A DNA stretch of 64,000 nt from Sphingomonas yantingensis (GTDB lineage Bacteria; Pseudomonadota; Alphaproteobacteria; Sphingomonadales; Sphingomonadaceae), in the NCBI RefSeq assembly GCF_014199325.1, contig NZ_JACIJJ010000002.1, positions 706,156-770,155 of the forward strand. Direction: 5' to 3'. The position numbers and the translations under genes were made by a program. Shown here piece after piece: positions 1-8,406 of this stretch. The notes under the pieces are model-generated. The model ran no database searches and was not told the DNA's origin. It saw nothing but the letters and a program-made list of their open reading frames with translations. Numbering within the stretch: the first letter of the stretch is position 1; each line of letters opens with the position of its first letter.

Positions 1-387
1 TTCGGTGAGATGATGGGCGAGACCCGGGCGACTGAGATGCGCGCCGGCCTGTCCGGCGACCATTTCGGGGCCGCGATCGGTCAGCTTGCGGTCGATTACG
101 CTTTTGGCGACGTCTGGGCTCGGGACGGTCTGGCGCGCAAGCAACGCAGCCTCGTCGTCATCGGCATCCTGATCGCGCAGCGGCAGATCGCCGAATTGAA
201 GAATCACATCCGCATTGGCCTGGCCAACGGACTGACCGCGAGAGAGATCGAGGAGGCGCTGATCCAGGCCATCCCCTATACGGGCTTCCCCGCGGTCGCA
301 TCGGCAACGACCGCCGTCGTCGAGGTGCTGCGAGAGCAGGGCATCGATACGACCACGCGCACGTCTGAGGAACGTGGAATGCTCTGA
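1..387 (+). CDS. Carboxymuconolactone decarboxylase (CMD) family protein, possibly cut at the left edge
   Basis: The frame is open to the first base of the window; the first in-window ATG codons are at 10 and 13, so the true start may lie outside. The 128 visible residues match a complete small CMD-family domain: a stretch like AFGDVWARDGL, then RSLVVIGILIAQ, then the core ELKNHIRIGLANGLTAREI and a C-terminal IPYTGFPAVASAT segment. Related proteins are gamma-CMD decarboxylases or AhpD-like thiol oxidoreductases. The CxxC of AhpD is absent, so a peroxidase role is unlikely and a decarboxylase or ring-processing role is more plausible. It lies ahead of a P450 on the same strand, with a 98-bp gap carrying an operator-like site. 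The substrate is not known. Confidence 0.8.
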   Translation, partial: FGEMMGETRATEMRAGLSGDHFGAAIGQLAVDYAFGDVWARDGLARKQRSLVVIGILIAQRQIAELKNHIRIGLANGLTAREIEEALIQAIPYTGFPAVASATTAVVEVLREQGIDTTTRTSEERGML

Positions 388-396
388 CGGCGGGGG

Positions 397-412
397 CATC
401 GCGGCTACGATG
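397..412. promoter_or_regulatory. Cluster palindrome site 1
   Basis: CATCGC-GGCT-ACGATG, a 16-bp inverted repeat with one mismatched pair, 73 bp upstream of the P450 GTG at 486. Confidence 0.5.
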
Positions 413-485
413 TCGATGCGTCGTGCTGTTGGCGGCAACGCCACACGGTTATGGTTGAGTCCGGCTTGGTTGGGGAGCGGGTGCG

Positions 486-1715
486 GTGACAGCGAACATC
501 GGATCGACGGCGCGGCCGTCGCATGTTCCGGTCGAGCGGGTTGTCAACTTCGATGTCTACGACCTGCCGGGATCGGCGGAGGACGTTCAACTCGCGTATC
601 GGGCGTTCCAGCAATCGGCTCCCGCCGTGTTCTGGACACCGCACAATGGCGGCCACTGGGTCGCCACCCGCGCCGAGCATATCGAAGCGATCCAGAAGGA
701 TACCGCGACCTTCTCGCACCAGCGGATCACGTTGCCCCGGCTGCCCGACGCCGTGCCCCGGCAGATCCCGCTCGAACTCGACCCGCCCGAGCACGCGCCC
801 TATCGCCGTCCGCTGATGCAGGCGCTGCTTCCTAGGGTCGTGAACGCGATGGAGGCGGCGGTCCGTGCCCGCGCGGTGGAACTCATCGAGCCGCTGGTCG
901 CGCAGGGCCGATGCGAATTCATCGACGAGTTCGCAGCGATCTTTCCCGTGTCGGTTTTCCTCGAACTGGTGAACATCCCGCAGAGCGATCGCGGCATGCT
1001 GCGTGAAATGGCCGAGCGATCGGTACGGGCGAGCGACAATGCGGTGCGGATGTCCTCGTTCGAGGATCTCGGTGCCTATCTGGCGCCGATCGTCTCGGCG
1101 CGGCGCGAGGCGCCGGGCAACGACCTGCTCAGCACGATCGTCAATGCGGAAATCGGCGGCGAGAAGATCGCCTTCGACAAGGCGATATCCTTCTCGATGC
1201 TGGTCATGTTCGGTGGCCTGGACACGGTCGCATCGATGCTCGGCTTCATCGCGCGGTTCCTCGCGACCCATGACGGGGTGCGGCGACAGATCGCGGCGCG
1301 GCTGGACGATGCGGCGTTCCTGCGGCATGCGACCGAGGAGTTGTTGCGCCGGCACGGCGTCGCGAACACGGCGCGGGTCCTGACGCGCGACGTCGAGTTG
1401 GACGGCGCGGTGCTGAAGGCGGGTGAGATGATCCTGCCGCCGAACATGCTCGTCGGCCTGGACGAACGGAAGGTGAGCGACCCGACGACCGTCGATCTCT
1501 CCCGCCCCTTTCCGATCCATCATGCCACGTTCGGCAACGGCGTGCACACCTGCCCCGGTGCGGTGCTTGCCCGCCGCGAGATACAGGTGTTCCTCGAAGA
1601 ATGGCTTCGCCGAATCCCCGACTTCCGGATCCGGGCGGGCACCCGCCCGGTCATGGCGACGGGCATGGTGAACGGCGTCCTGAAGCTCGAACTGGAATGG
1701 GAAGCTGCTGCATGA
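486..1715 (+). CDS. Cytochrome P450, CYP101 (P450cam)-like
   Basis: This 409-residue soluble P450 would hydroxylate a hydrophobic substrate with electrons from a ferredoxin. Visible motifs are the I-helix GGLDT (243-247), the ExxR of helix K (E285/R288), and the heme loop FGNGVHTCPG with the thiolate at Cys356. The segment NGGHWVATR (54-62) and the stretch LVGLDER (322-328) closely parallel P450cam, placing it in or near CYP101. The P450cam camphor-binding Tyr96 region is not conserved, so camphor is not implied. The GTG start is chosen because the N-terminus aligns with the family there. It overlaps the downstream crotonase by ATGA, so the two are co-translated. No ferredoxin or reductase gene is adjacent. 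Confidence 0.93.
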   Translation: MTANIGSTARPSHVPVERVVNFDVYDLPGSAEDVQLAYRAFQQSAPAVFWTPHNGGHWVATRAEHIEAIQKDTATFSHQRITLPRLPDAVPRQIPLELDPPEHAPYRRPLMQALLPRVVNAMEAAVRARAVELIEPLVAQGRCEFIDEFAAIFPVSVFLELVNIPQSDRGMLREMAERSVRASDNAVRMSSFEDLGAYLAPIVSARREAPGNDLLSTIVNAEIGGEKIAFDKAISFSMLVMFGGLDTVASMLGFIARFLATHDGVRRQIAARLDDAAFLRHATEELLRRHGVANTARVLTRDVELDGAVLKAGEMILPPNMLVGLDERKVSDPTTVDLSRPFPIHHATFGNGVHTCPGAVLARREIQVFLEEWLRRIPDFRIRAGTRPVMATGMVNGVLKLELEWEAAA

Positions 1716-2521
1716 CCGCCGAAACGATCCTGATCGACACGCCGGAGGACGGTGTGCGACGCCTGACGCTCAACCGGCCGGAGGCGCTCAACGCCTTTAC
1801 CTGGCCAATGTATCAGGCGTTGCTGGATGCGCTCGTCGCGATCGGCGACGATCCATCGGTGCGGGCGGTGATCCTGACGGGCAGCGGGCGCGGCTTCTGT
1901 TCGGGGCACGATTTGCGCGCAGCCGGGGTCAATCCGCACGCGCGCGAGGATCGCGGCCGGATCTATAACAACCGCCAGAGCGTGAGCGCGCTGGGACGCA
2001 TCCCGATCGCGATGCGCGGCCTGCCACAGCCGATCATCTGTGCGGTGAACGGCGTGGTGGCGGGTGTCGGCTATACGCTGGCGCTGGCGTCGGACATGAC
2101 CATCGCGGCGCGGTCGGCGAAGTTCGTCAACACGATCCACAATGCCGCGACGGGGGCCGAACTGGGCCTGTCCTACATGATGTCTCGCGCGGTCGGTAGC
2201 CAGCGCGCGGCGGAACTGCTGCTGACCGCGCGGCCGGTGCCAGCCGACGAGGCCGAGCGGATCGGCCTGATCCTGCGCGCGGTGGATGACGACCGGCTGA
2301 TGGACGAGGCGCTGTCGATCGCGCGCGCCGTCGCGGCAAACGTGCCGATGGGCATCGCGCTGACGAAGCAGTCGCTCTGGCTCAATCAGAGTGCGGGCAG
2401 CCTCGAGGCGGCGATCGAACTGGAGGCTCGCGCGGTCCAGATCGCACAGTCGACCGCCGACGCTGCCGAGAAGCGCAGCGCGTTCATCGAAAAGCGCGCT
2501 CCCCGGTTCACCAGCGAATAG
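1712..2521 (+). CDS. Enoyl-CoA hydratase/isomerase (crotonase) family protein
   Basis: A 269-residue crotonase begins at the ATG overlapping the P450 stop. Fold markers are LTLNRPEALNAF near the N-terminus, the oxyanion-loop stretch GSGRGFCSGHDL, and the GVVAGVGYTLALASD helix. The two glutamates of classical hydratases are not at their usual places: the first position is Thr in GYTLAL and the second falls in NAATGAELGLS. Such crotonases may be isomerases, hydrolases or hydratases with shifted acids, so the reaction cannot be assigned. Its overlap with the P450 suggests it acts on a CoA ester of the same substrate family. Confidence 0.88.
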   Translation: MTAETILIDTPEDGVRRLTLNRPEALNAFTWPMYQALLDALVAIGDDPSVRAVILTGSGRGFCSGHDLRAAGVNPHAREDRGRIYNNRQSVSALGRIPIAMRGLPQPIICAVNGVVAGVGYTLALASDMTIAARSAKFVNTIHNAATGAELGLSYMMSRAVGSQRAAELLLTARPVPADEAERIGLILRAVDDDRLMDEALSIARAVAANVPMGIALTKQSLWLNQSAGSLEAAIELEARAVQIAQSTADAAEKRSAFIEKRAPRFTSE

Positions 2522-2525
2522 GGCA

Positions 2526-2547
2526 GCGGCGGGCCTGCGCCCGCCGC
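2526..2547. terminator. Hairpin between convergent genes
   Basis: GCGGCGGGC-CTGC-GCCCGCCGC forms a perfect 9-bp stem with a 4-nt loop. It sits between the crotonase stop at 2521 and the stop of the opposing P450 at 2557. There is no clear T-tract, so it could end transcripts from either side. Confidence 0.55.
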
Positions 2548-2556
2548 GTCCGGCAC

Positions 2557-3804
2557 CTAGTCGAAGCGCACGTGGATTGCCTTTGGTCCGCGCAGTGCCA
2601 TGCCGCACACTTCGGGCGGCGGAAAATCCCCATCCAGCCGCAGGCGCGGCAGGCGGTCGAGCAACGCATTGAGCGCGTTGACCATTTCAAGGCGGGCCAG
2701 GTGCTGGCCGATGCACATATGCGGTCCGTATCCGAACGCCGCATGGTTGCGGGTCGCGCGGCTGATGTCGAACGCATCGGGGCGCTCGAACGCCTTTTCG
2801 TCGCGATTTGCAGAGGCAAGGAAGACCATCATGTGGTCACCCGGATTGATCGTCACGCCGCCAAGCTCGACCGTCTCGACCGGCGTGCGCGAAATTCCGG
2901 GAACCGGGCAGTTCCAGCGTAGGCCTTCCTCGATCGCCTTGGGCACCAGCGTGCGATCGGCCTTGACCTGTTCGAACTGGTCCGGATGCGTGAGGAGCGC
3001 CGTCAGCACGCTGGAGAAGCCGTTGAAGCTCGTGTCACCGCCGGCATTCATCAACTGGCGGAAGAACGAGATGACGACATTGTCGGGCAACCGCTCTCCA
3101 TCAACCTCGGCGGTGGCGATCGTCGACATGAAATCACCCTCGCGCGGATTGTCCCGGCGGTCGTGAACGACGGCCGTCAGATAATCCTTCAGCTTGGTGA
3201 CGGCATCCATGCCGTGTTCCGTGTCGAAGGTGATCGCGATCTGGCCGAAGGCGAGCTTGTGGAACACTGCCCGATCCTCGATCGGCAGGCCCATCAGCTC
3301 ATGAATGAAATGGAAAGGGAAATGCAGCGTGAACTCGCTGATGAGTTCGGCACGGCCTCTCCCTTCGAAGCCATCGATCAGGTCGTTGATCATGCGGGGA
3401 ATCAGATGTTCGCCCCAGCTGGCGATCATCTTGGGCATGAAGGCCTTCTGAAAGAGCTGCCGGTACCTGGCGTGGTCCGGATTATCCATGATGGTGATCG
3501 AGTCGCCGAAGAACACACCCATATTGTGCCCGTAGACCGTGTTCGAATACAGTTTGGGGGCGAGCAGGACGTCCTTGACCTCCTTGTAGCCGAGGACCGC
3601 TACATGCCGCAGATGCGCCATCGTCAGATCGCCATGCAGTCCGAAATGCCGGCGGAGATCGCCATCGAAGACCGGGCTTAGGTCGCGGAGGCGCTTCAAT
3701 TCCGGATAGAAGTCGCTGATCGATCCCTCACCCGCATCCTTCATGGCGGTGAACGGATTATAGTGGGGGTCGTTGAAATCCTGAATCTTGCTGATCGCCT
3801 TCAT
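2557..3804 (-). CDS. Cytochrome P450
   Basis: This 415-residue bacterial P450 has I-helix AGGDT (254-258), ExxR (E293/R296), and heme loop FGYGPHMCIG with Cys364. The N-terminus (PHYNPFTAMKDAG) and HFPFHFIHELMGLP region resemble soluble bacterial P450s, but it is clearly a different family from the CYP101-like enzymes at 486 and 34397. It is the last gene of a minus-strand operon: the PF10118-like protein, then an SDR, then this gene 36 bp downstream of the SDR stop. The SDR may oxidise an alcohol formed by the P450. The substrate is not known and no redox partner is encoded nearby. Confidence 0.92.
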   Translation of the reverse strand: MKAISKIQDFNDPHYNPFTAMKDAGEGSISDFYPELKRLRDLSPVFDGDLRRHFGLHGDLTMAHLRHVAVLGYKEVKDVLLAPKLYSNTVYGHNMGVFFGDSITIMDNPDHARYRQLFQKAFMPKMIASWGEHLIPRMINDLIDGFEGRGRAELISEFTLHFPFHFIHELMGLPIEDRAVFHKLAFGQIAITFDTEHGMDAVTKLKDYLTAVVHDRRDNPREGDFMSTIATAEVDGERLPDNVVISFFRQLMNAGGDTSFNGFSSVLTALLTHPDQFEQVKADRTLVPKAIEEGLRWNCPVPGISRTPVETVELGGVTINPGDHMMVFLASANRDEKAFERPDAFDISRATRNHAAFGYGPHMCIGQHLARLEMVNALNALLDRLPRLRLDGDFPPPEVCGMALRGPKAIHVRFD

Positions 3805-3840
3805 TCGATTCTACCTTTGGGAAGCAAAGTTCAATTCGGG

Positions 3841-4602
3841 TCAGCGCGCCTGCTGACCGCCGGCGACACAGATATTCTCGCCCGTCACCATCGCGGCGCC
3901 GGACGAACAGAGCCAGATCACGGCGTCGGCGACTTCCGACGGTTCGATGATGCGACCGATCGGCTGGGTTTGCGCGGCAAGCTCCTGCTGCTGCCTGGCG
4001 TCGAGGAAACGCTCGACCGCGGCGGTGCGGGTCAGGCCGGGGGAGACGCAATTGACGCGGATATGGTCGGCCGCGACCGCGTTGGCGGCGTAGCGCGTCA
4101 TCTGGATCACGCCGGCCTTCGCCGCCGAATAGGCGATGTTGGCTTCGGGCGCATAGGCGACGCCGGCCATCGAGGCGGTGTTGACGATCGCGCCGCCGCC
4201 GCTTTCGCGCATCACGGGTAGCTCGTGTTTCATGCAGAGCCAGGGGGCCCGCATCGAAACCGCCACCGTGCGGTCCCAATCTTCCACCGTCAGATCGCCA
4301 ATCCCGCGACCCCAGCTGAAGCCGACATTGTTGAAGGCGAGGTGGAGGCCACCAAAGGTCGATCGCGCGCGGGCGACGAGCGACACCACATCGGCTTCCG
4401 CCGTCGCATCGGCGCGCTGGAAACAGGCACGGCCGCCTGCCGCCTCGATCTCGGTCGCCAGCGCTTCGCCGGCCGTGTCGTCGATGTCGCTGACGAGGAC
4501 CACCGCACCGCGTTCGGCAAACGCAAGCGCGGCCGCGCGGCCGATGCCGGCGGCGGCGCCGGTCACGAGGGCGACCTTGCCGTCGAAGGGACGATCGGTC
4601 AT
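3841..4602 (-). CDS. Short-chain dehydrogenase/reductase (SDR)
   Basis: A 253-residue classical SDR. The nucleotide-binding TGAAAGIG motif is near residue 14, NNVG-type and Ser residues follow, and the catalytic YSAAK is present. The C-terminus ends in a VTGENICVAGGQQ tail typical of the family. The ATG at 4602 was chosen because it leaves 4 bp after the upstream gene's stop at 4607; an earlier in-frame codon at 4638 would invade that gene. It is predicted to interconvert a secondary alcohol and ketone with NAD(P). It lies in the operon with the PF10118-like protein and a P450. Confidence 0.88.
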   Translation of the reverse strand: MTDRPFDGKVALVTGAAAGIGRAAALAFAERGAVVLVSDIDDTAGEALATEIEAAGGRACFQRADATAEADVVSLVARARSTFGGLHLAFNNVGFSWGRGIGDLTVEDWDRTVAVSMRAPWLCMKHELPVMRESGGGAIVNTASMAGVAYAPEANIAYSAAKAGVIQMTRYAANAVAADHIRVNCVSPGLTRTAAVERFLDARQQQELAAQTQPIGRIIEPSEVADAVIWLCSSGAAMVTGENICVAGGQQAR

Positions 4603-4606
4603 CGTC

Positions 4607-5494
4607 TCAGGCTGTCGCCATCGCGTCGTTGGCCGCACTGCGCGACGGCCGGGCTAGGTCCCCGCCCGGCTCGAACCGGCGCAGGTAGTCGACCATCCCC
4701 TTCGGCGTCCGCTTGCGTGCGGGATTGTACCACGGCAAGAAAACCTTGAGCAGTTGCGGCAGGGTGTGCCGCTTCTGAAAGTCCCTCAGCTCCTTGATGT
4801 CGCCGTCTAGCTTCGCCTTCTGCGCCCCGCTCATCGACAGACGGTCGATGTCCAGCATGTAGGCGAACATGCGGTCCATATAGCCGTTCAGATGCCGCAT
4901 GGCGAAGATGGTGCCGTAGAGGCGGTAGAAATAGCCGTTCTTGATGGCGTTCCACAGACCGCGACCGAACATCGCGTGATAGAGGTTGAAGCAGACCTCG
5001 CGATGCTCGAACTCTTCGGCCATGTGCCATTTCCAGAGCGCGACGGCGTTGGGATGGGCGCCCTCGAGCATCCCGTCGCTCCGCTCGAACCAGACGCCGC
5101 CGGCGACGGCGCCGAGCGATTCGAACCCGTCGGCATAGGCCAGCAGGAACTTGAGCGACCGGTCGCGCAGAAAGCCGTTCAGATCGTCGGTCAACTGCTG
5201 CTCGAACTCGGCAAGCTTGGGATACCCCTGGGCGATGAGGACCTTGTTGAACAGGCGATGCTGGCGGAAATGCTGCGATTCCTGACCGATGAAGCCGCGG
5301 ACATCCTCGCGCAGCGCGTCGTCTTCCGGTGGAAGATCCTCGATCGCGGCCTGAAGAATCTTGATGAGCCAGGGTTCGATCGGCGTCGGGATGAGGGAGG
5401 TCGCGTTCTGATACTGGGCGAACGCGACGTTGCGCGCCCAGTGCGGGCGCACGCCGGTGTAATCGACCTTGGGATAGCGGACCACCAGCGACAT
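4607..5494 (-). CDS. Metal-dependent hydrolase-like protein (PF10118 type)
   Basis: The 295-residue protein begins at the ATG at 5494, which is preceded by a GAGGAGAGG-type ribosome site. Helical segments carry GQESQHFRQH and AEEFEHREV, an E..H / E..H arrangement like a carboxylate-bridged di-metal site. Overall similarity is to the PF10118 family, called predicted metal-dependent hydrolases, whose biochemical function is poorly known. The ferritin-like motif spacing would also suit an oxygenase or desaturase, which is only an inference. It is the first gene of the operon with an SDR and a P450, 59 bp from palindrome site 2. Confidence 0.75.
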   Translation of the reverse strand: MSLVVRYPKVDYTGVRPHWARNVAFAQYQNATSLIPTPIEPWLIKILQAAIEDLPPEDDALREDVRGFIGQESQHFRQHRLFNKVLIAQGYPKLAEFEQQLTDDLNGFLRDRSLKFLLAYADGFESLGAVAGGVWFERSDGMLEGAHPNAVALWKWHMAEEFEHREVCFNLYHAMFGRGLWNAIKNGYFYRLYGTIFAMRHLNGYMDRMFAYMLDIDRLSMSGAQKAKLDGDIKELRDFQKRHTLPQLLKVFLPWYNPARKRTPKGMVDYLRRFEPGGDLARPSRSAANDAMATA

Positions 5495-5553
5495 CCTCGC
5501 CTCTCCTCGCCTCTCACTTTGGCCCGGTATAGCATCGCAGGCCCGGTTTGGCG

Positions 5554-5569
5554 CATCGCGCCTGCGATG
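5554..5569. promoter_or_regulatory. Cluster palindrome site 2
   Basis: CATCGC-GCCT-GCGATG is a perfect 16-bp inverted repeat. It is exactly centred: 59 bp separate it from the minus-strand start at 5494 and 59 bp from the plus-strand start at 5629. Confidence 0.65.
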
Positions 5570-5628
5570 TGTGGCGCAGCGGCTGGTCGGCGGCAGCGAG
5601 CCGAAGGATCGTGGGGCGCAGGGAGACA

Positions 5629-6348
5629 ATGATGACGTTGAGGATCGAAGAACCCGCATCCGGCGTGATGCTGCTGACACTGGATCGCCCGGCGCAGCGG
5701 AACGCGATCGACCTTGCGCTGGCCGATGCGCTGGCGGCGGCGCTGGCCGAGTTCGAGGCCGAGCCGCGCTGGCGGGCAGGGGTCGTGACGGGGGCGCCGC
5801 CGGCCTTTTGCGCGGGGCTCGATCTAAAGGCGTTTTCCGCGCCCGACGCGCCGCGCAACCGGGTGACCGAGGTGATCGTCGCCATCGCGGGCCGGCACAA
5901 GCCGATGATCGCTGCGGTCAATGGCGCGGCTTACACTGGCGGGCTGGAGATTGCGATCTCCTGCGATTTCATCATCGCGGCGGAAAGCGCGCGCTTCGCC
6001 GATACCCATGCCAAGATCGGTGCGCTGTCGGGAAGCGGCATGGGATCGCGCCTGCCACGTGCGGTCGGCGCGCGCTTCGCCCGTCAGATGATGCTTACCT
6101 GCGCGCCGATCGACGCGGCGACGGCGCTTCGCGTCGGTCTGGCAAACGAGGTCGTTGCCGACGACGCGCTGCTGCCCCGCGCGATCGAGCTGGCGGCGCT
6201 GATGGCGGGCCACGACCCGGAGATCGTCGGCATCGCCAAACAGGTCGTCGACCGCGGGACCGAGGCGACGTTGGCCGAAGCGATTGCGATCGAGCGTGAG
6301 GCGCTCGCCCGTCGCAAGGCGCAGGGGGCGATGACCTGGAAGCGCTGA
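5629..6348 (+). CDS. Enoyl-CoA hydratase/isomerase (crotonase) family protein
   Basis: The 239-residue crotonase starts at one of two tandem ATGs (5629 or 5632), preceded by GGGAGA. It carries LTLDRPAQRNAI, GAPPAFCAGLDLKAF (oxyanion hole) and GGLEIAISCD. The first catalytic Glu equivalent is present in GGLEIA. The second, normally in a PEINLG-like segment, is replaced within THAKIGALSGSG. This pattern resembles isomerase or hydrolase crotonases more than hydratases. It is transcribed alone, divergent from the PF10118/SDR/P450 operon across palindrome site 2, and convergent with the next crotonase. Confidence 0.87.
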   Translation: MMTLRIEEPASGVMLLTLDRPAQRNAIDLALADALAAALAEFEAEPRWRAGVVTGAPPAFCAGLDLKAFSAPDAPRNRVTEVIVAIAGRHKPMIAAVNGAAYTGGLEIAISCDFIIAAESARFADTHAKIGALSGSGMGSRLPRAVGARFARQMMLTCAPIDAATALRVGLANEVVADDALLPRAIELAALMAGHDPEIVGIAKQVVDRGTEATLAEAIAIEREALARRKAQGAMTWKR

Positions 6349-6360
6349 GCAGCCAGCCGG

Positions 6361-7164
6361 TCAGCCGCCGGTGAAGATCGGGTCGCGCTTGTCGAGAAAG
6401 GCGTTCACCGCCTCCTGATGATCGGCGGTTTCGTGGGCGAGCGCCTGATAGGCGGCGGAAAGCTCGAGGATCTCCGACATGCGCTGGGTCTGTGCCTCGC
6501 GCAGCAGCCGCTTGGTCAGGCGCAAGGCGCGGGCGGGGTTGGCGGCGATCCGGCGGGCGAGGGCGAACGCCTCGTCCATCAGGGTCTCGTCGGGTACGAC
6601 CCGACCCACCAGGCCAAGCGCCGCGGCCTCCTCGGCGGAATAGCGGTCGCCGGTGAAGAACATCTCGGCCGCGCGCGCATAGCCGACGACGCGCTGGAGC
6701 GACCAGGCGCCCCCGTCCCCGGGGACGATGCCGACCTTGATGAAGCTGGCGGAGAACTTCGCGCTCGCCGCGGCTAGTCGCATGTCGCACAGGCATGCCA
6801 GATCGCAGCCGAGGCCGACGGCATGGCCGTTGACCGCGGCGATCAGCGGCACCTCGCATGCCATGAACGCACTGGTGATCCGCTGGACGCCGCGGCGATA
6901 ATTGTGACGCGTCGAGTCGGGCTGATCGAGCGGCCCGATCCCGTTGCGTTGCTGCATCGCTTTCAGGTTGCCGCCCGCGGAAAAGGCGCGGCCGTTGCCC
7001 GTGACGATACCGACCGAGATCGAGCGATCGTCGGTCAGCGCCTCGATCGCGCGGACGAGATCGTCGCAATCCTCGTGCGTCGCGACCGCGTTGAGCGTGT
7101 CCGGCCTGTTCAGGCGGATGACGGCAATCGGTCCCTCGACCGAAACTTCGACGAAATCACCCAT
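6361..7164 (-). CDS. Enoyl-CoA hydratase/isomerase (crotonase) family protein
   Basis: A 267-residue crotonase with RLNRPDTLNAV, GNGRAFSAGGNL and GHAVGLGCDLACLCD. The first acid position is Asp (GCDLA). The second region reads SFIKVGIVPGDGG, where an Asp in PGDGG replaces the usual Glu; this is seen in several degradative crotonases. It lies 17 bp downstream of the small EthD-like gene and is probably co-transcribed with it from the promoter around 7565. A CoA-ester hydration or isomerisation step is likely, but no specific substrate can be named. Confidence 0.87.
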   Translation of the reverse strand: MGDFVEVSVEGPIAVIRLNRPDTLNAVATHEDCDDLVRAIEALTDDRSISVGIVTGNGRAFSAGGNLKAMQQRNGIGPLDQPDSTRHNYRRGVQRITSAFMACEVPLIAAVNGHAVGLGCDLACLCDMRLAAASAKFSASFIKVGIVPGDGGAWSLQRVVGYARAAEMFFTGDRYSAEEAAALGLVGRVVPDETLMDEAFALARRIAANPARALRLTKRLLREAQTQRMSEILELSAAYQALAHETADHQEAVNAFLDKRDPIFTGG

Positions 7165-7181
7165 GGCAATGCTCCCGTTTC

Positions 7182-7502
7182 TCAGCCGGCCGCGACCGGG
7201 TGCCAGGCCACCACGCTGACCTGTGACGTGTCGATCGCATCGGTAATCGGCATCGCGTCGGTACCCGCGCGGTTGCCGATCTCGGCCAGCGTCGCGCGGA
7301 TGTCGTTGCTTTCGACCTCGTAGATCGCCAGGAACCGATAGGGGCCTTCACCCACGACGGTGAAGCGCTCGGCCGATACGAAACCCGGCACCGCGAGCAT
7401 GTCGGGCATGTCGGGCATGTGCCGGTCATCGTACCATCGCTCGTAATCGGCCTCTCGCCCCGCGATGGCGTGGGAGTGAGCGACGAGTTTGTAGCGGGCC
7501 AT
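7182..7502 (-). CDS. Small dimeric alpha/beta-barrel (EthD/DUF4286-like) protein
   Basis: The 106-residue protein starts at the ATG at 7502, with AAGGAG 7 bp upstream. The N-terminal EADYERWYDDRHMPDMPDMLAVPGF pattern (W-Y-x-x-x-H then VPGF) is typical of ferredoxin-fold EthD and DUF4286 proteins, which often accompany ring-oxidising enzymes in catabolic clusters. The histidine in DDRHMPD corresponds to the conserved residue of that family. A catalytic role (lactonase, isomerase or oxidoreductase accessory) is not established. It leads the operon with the crotonase at 6361 and is divergent from the GntR regulator. Confidence 0.75.
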   Translation of the reverse strand: MARYKLVAHSHAIAGREADYERWYDDRHMPDMPDMLAVPGFVSAERFTVVGEGPYRFLAIYEVESNDIRATLAEIGNRAGTDAMPITDAIDTSQVSVVAWHPVAAG

Positions 7503-7564
7503 GAGCGATCTCCTTGCCCGATTGCTATCAGGGCGCGGGCGGGGCAGAAACCGGCGGGTCGAGG

Positions 7565-7580
7565 CATCGTCGATGTGATA
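7565..7580. promoter_or_regulatory. Cluster palindrome site 3 (degenerate)
   Basis: CATCGT-CGAT-GTGATA keeps the outer ATCG/GAT contacts but differs at the inner arm bases. It lies 62 bp from the EthD-like start (7502) and 63 bp from the GntR start (7644). It also contains the shorter palindrome CATCG-T-CGATG. Confidence 0.4.
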
Positions 7581-7643
7581 CGGGCCGTGATCCGGCCGAA
7601 TGCCTTGCATGGTTCGCAACGTTGCCGGATATGTTGTCCTGTC

Positions 7644-8387
7644 ATGAAACTCGCGGCCGGCCCCATTCCGCTCTATCACCAGCTCGAACAGGATCTGGCG
7701 GCCCGTATCGTCGCCGGTGAATTCGCCGAGGGACAGGTCCTTCCGACCGAGGAGCAGATCTGCCGCGACTATGGCGTCAGCCGCATCACGGTGCGAAAGG
7801 CGCTCGACACGCTGATGTCGCAAGGCCTCATCCTGCGGCGGCGCGGTGTCGGATCGTTCGTCGCCGAGCGGCGGCGCGGCGTCCACGCGATTCATCTGAG
7901 CGGTTCGCTCGACGAATTCCTGTCGAGCGCGTCGCAGCTGCGGCCCAAGGTCCTGTCGCTTGGCATATGCCCGGCGCCCAGCGAGATCGCCGAGGATTTC
8001 GGCCTCTCGCCGCGCGGACATGTGCTGCGCCTCGAACTGCTCAGCCATGGCGAGGAGGGGCCATTGGCGCATGCCTGCTTCTATTTCCGGCAGGAGGTGG
8101 ACGCTGTGCTGACGGCCGAGGATCTGAGTCACCAGGAGCCCGTGATCCGGACCGTCGAGCGAAAGCTGGGCGTGCGGATCGCGCGTGCTTCGCAAGTGAT
8201 CGAGGCTGCCGCCGCCGAAGCCGAAACCGCGAAGCATCTGGGGCTGAAGGTCAACCGCCCGCTCTTGAAGACCAGCCGGCGTTACTACACCGCAGAGGGC
8301 GAGCTGATCGAGGTCGCGCAGCTCCTCTATCACCCCGAGCGCTACCGGTACGAGGTCGAGCTGCGCGCGGCACCCTTCGCCGTCTGA
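7644..8387 (+). CDS. GntR-family transcriptional regulator, HutC/UTRA type
   Basis: A 247-residue regulator. Residues 1-75 form the winged helix: PIPLYHQLEQDL, then PTEEQICRDYGVSRITVRKAL and the wing RRRGVGSFV. Residues about 90-240 fit a UTRA ligand-binding domain ending RYRYEVELRA. The family usually represses and responds to a pathway metabolite. It is divergent from the EthD-like/crotonase operon, and site 3 lies in the shared promoter. It is one of three regulators in the window that could bind the recurring palindrome; nothing in the sequence decides among them. The ATG at 7644 gives the expected N-terminus. Confidence 0.9.
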   Translation: MKLAAGPIPLYHQLEQDLAARIVAGEFAEGQVLPTEEQICRDYGVSRITVRKALDTLMSQGLILRRRGVGSFVAERRRGVHAIHLSGSLDEFLSSASQLRPKVLSLGICPAPSEIAEDFGLSPRGHVLRLELLSHGEEGPLAHACFYFRQEVDAVLTAEDLSHQEPVIRTVERKLGVRIARASQVIEAAAAEAETAKHLGLKVNRPLLKTSRRYYTAEGELIEVAQLLYHPERYRYEVELRAAPFAV

Positions 8388-8406
8388 ACGCCGCGGCAGG
8401 CGCGGA

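Noticed and set aside
7182..8333. A 383-residue form of the EthD-like protein
   Set aside because: The upstream part is antisense to the GntR gene; AAGGAG precedes the ATG at 7502.
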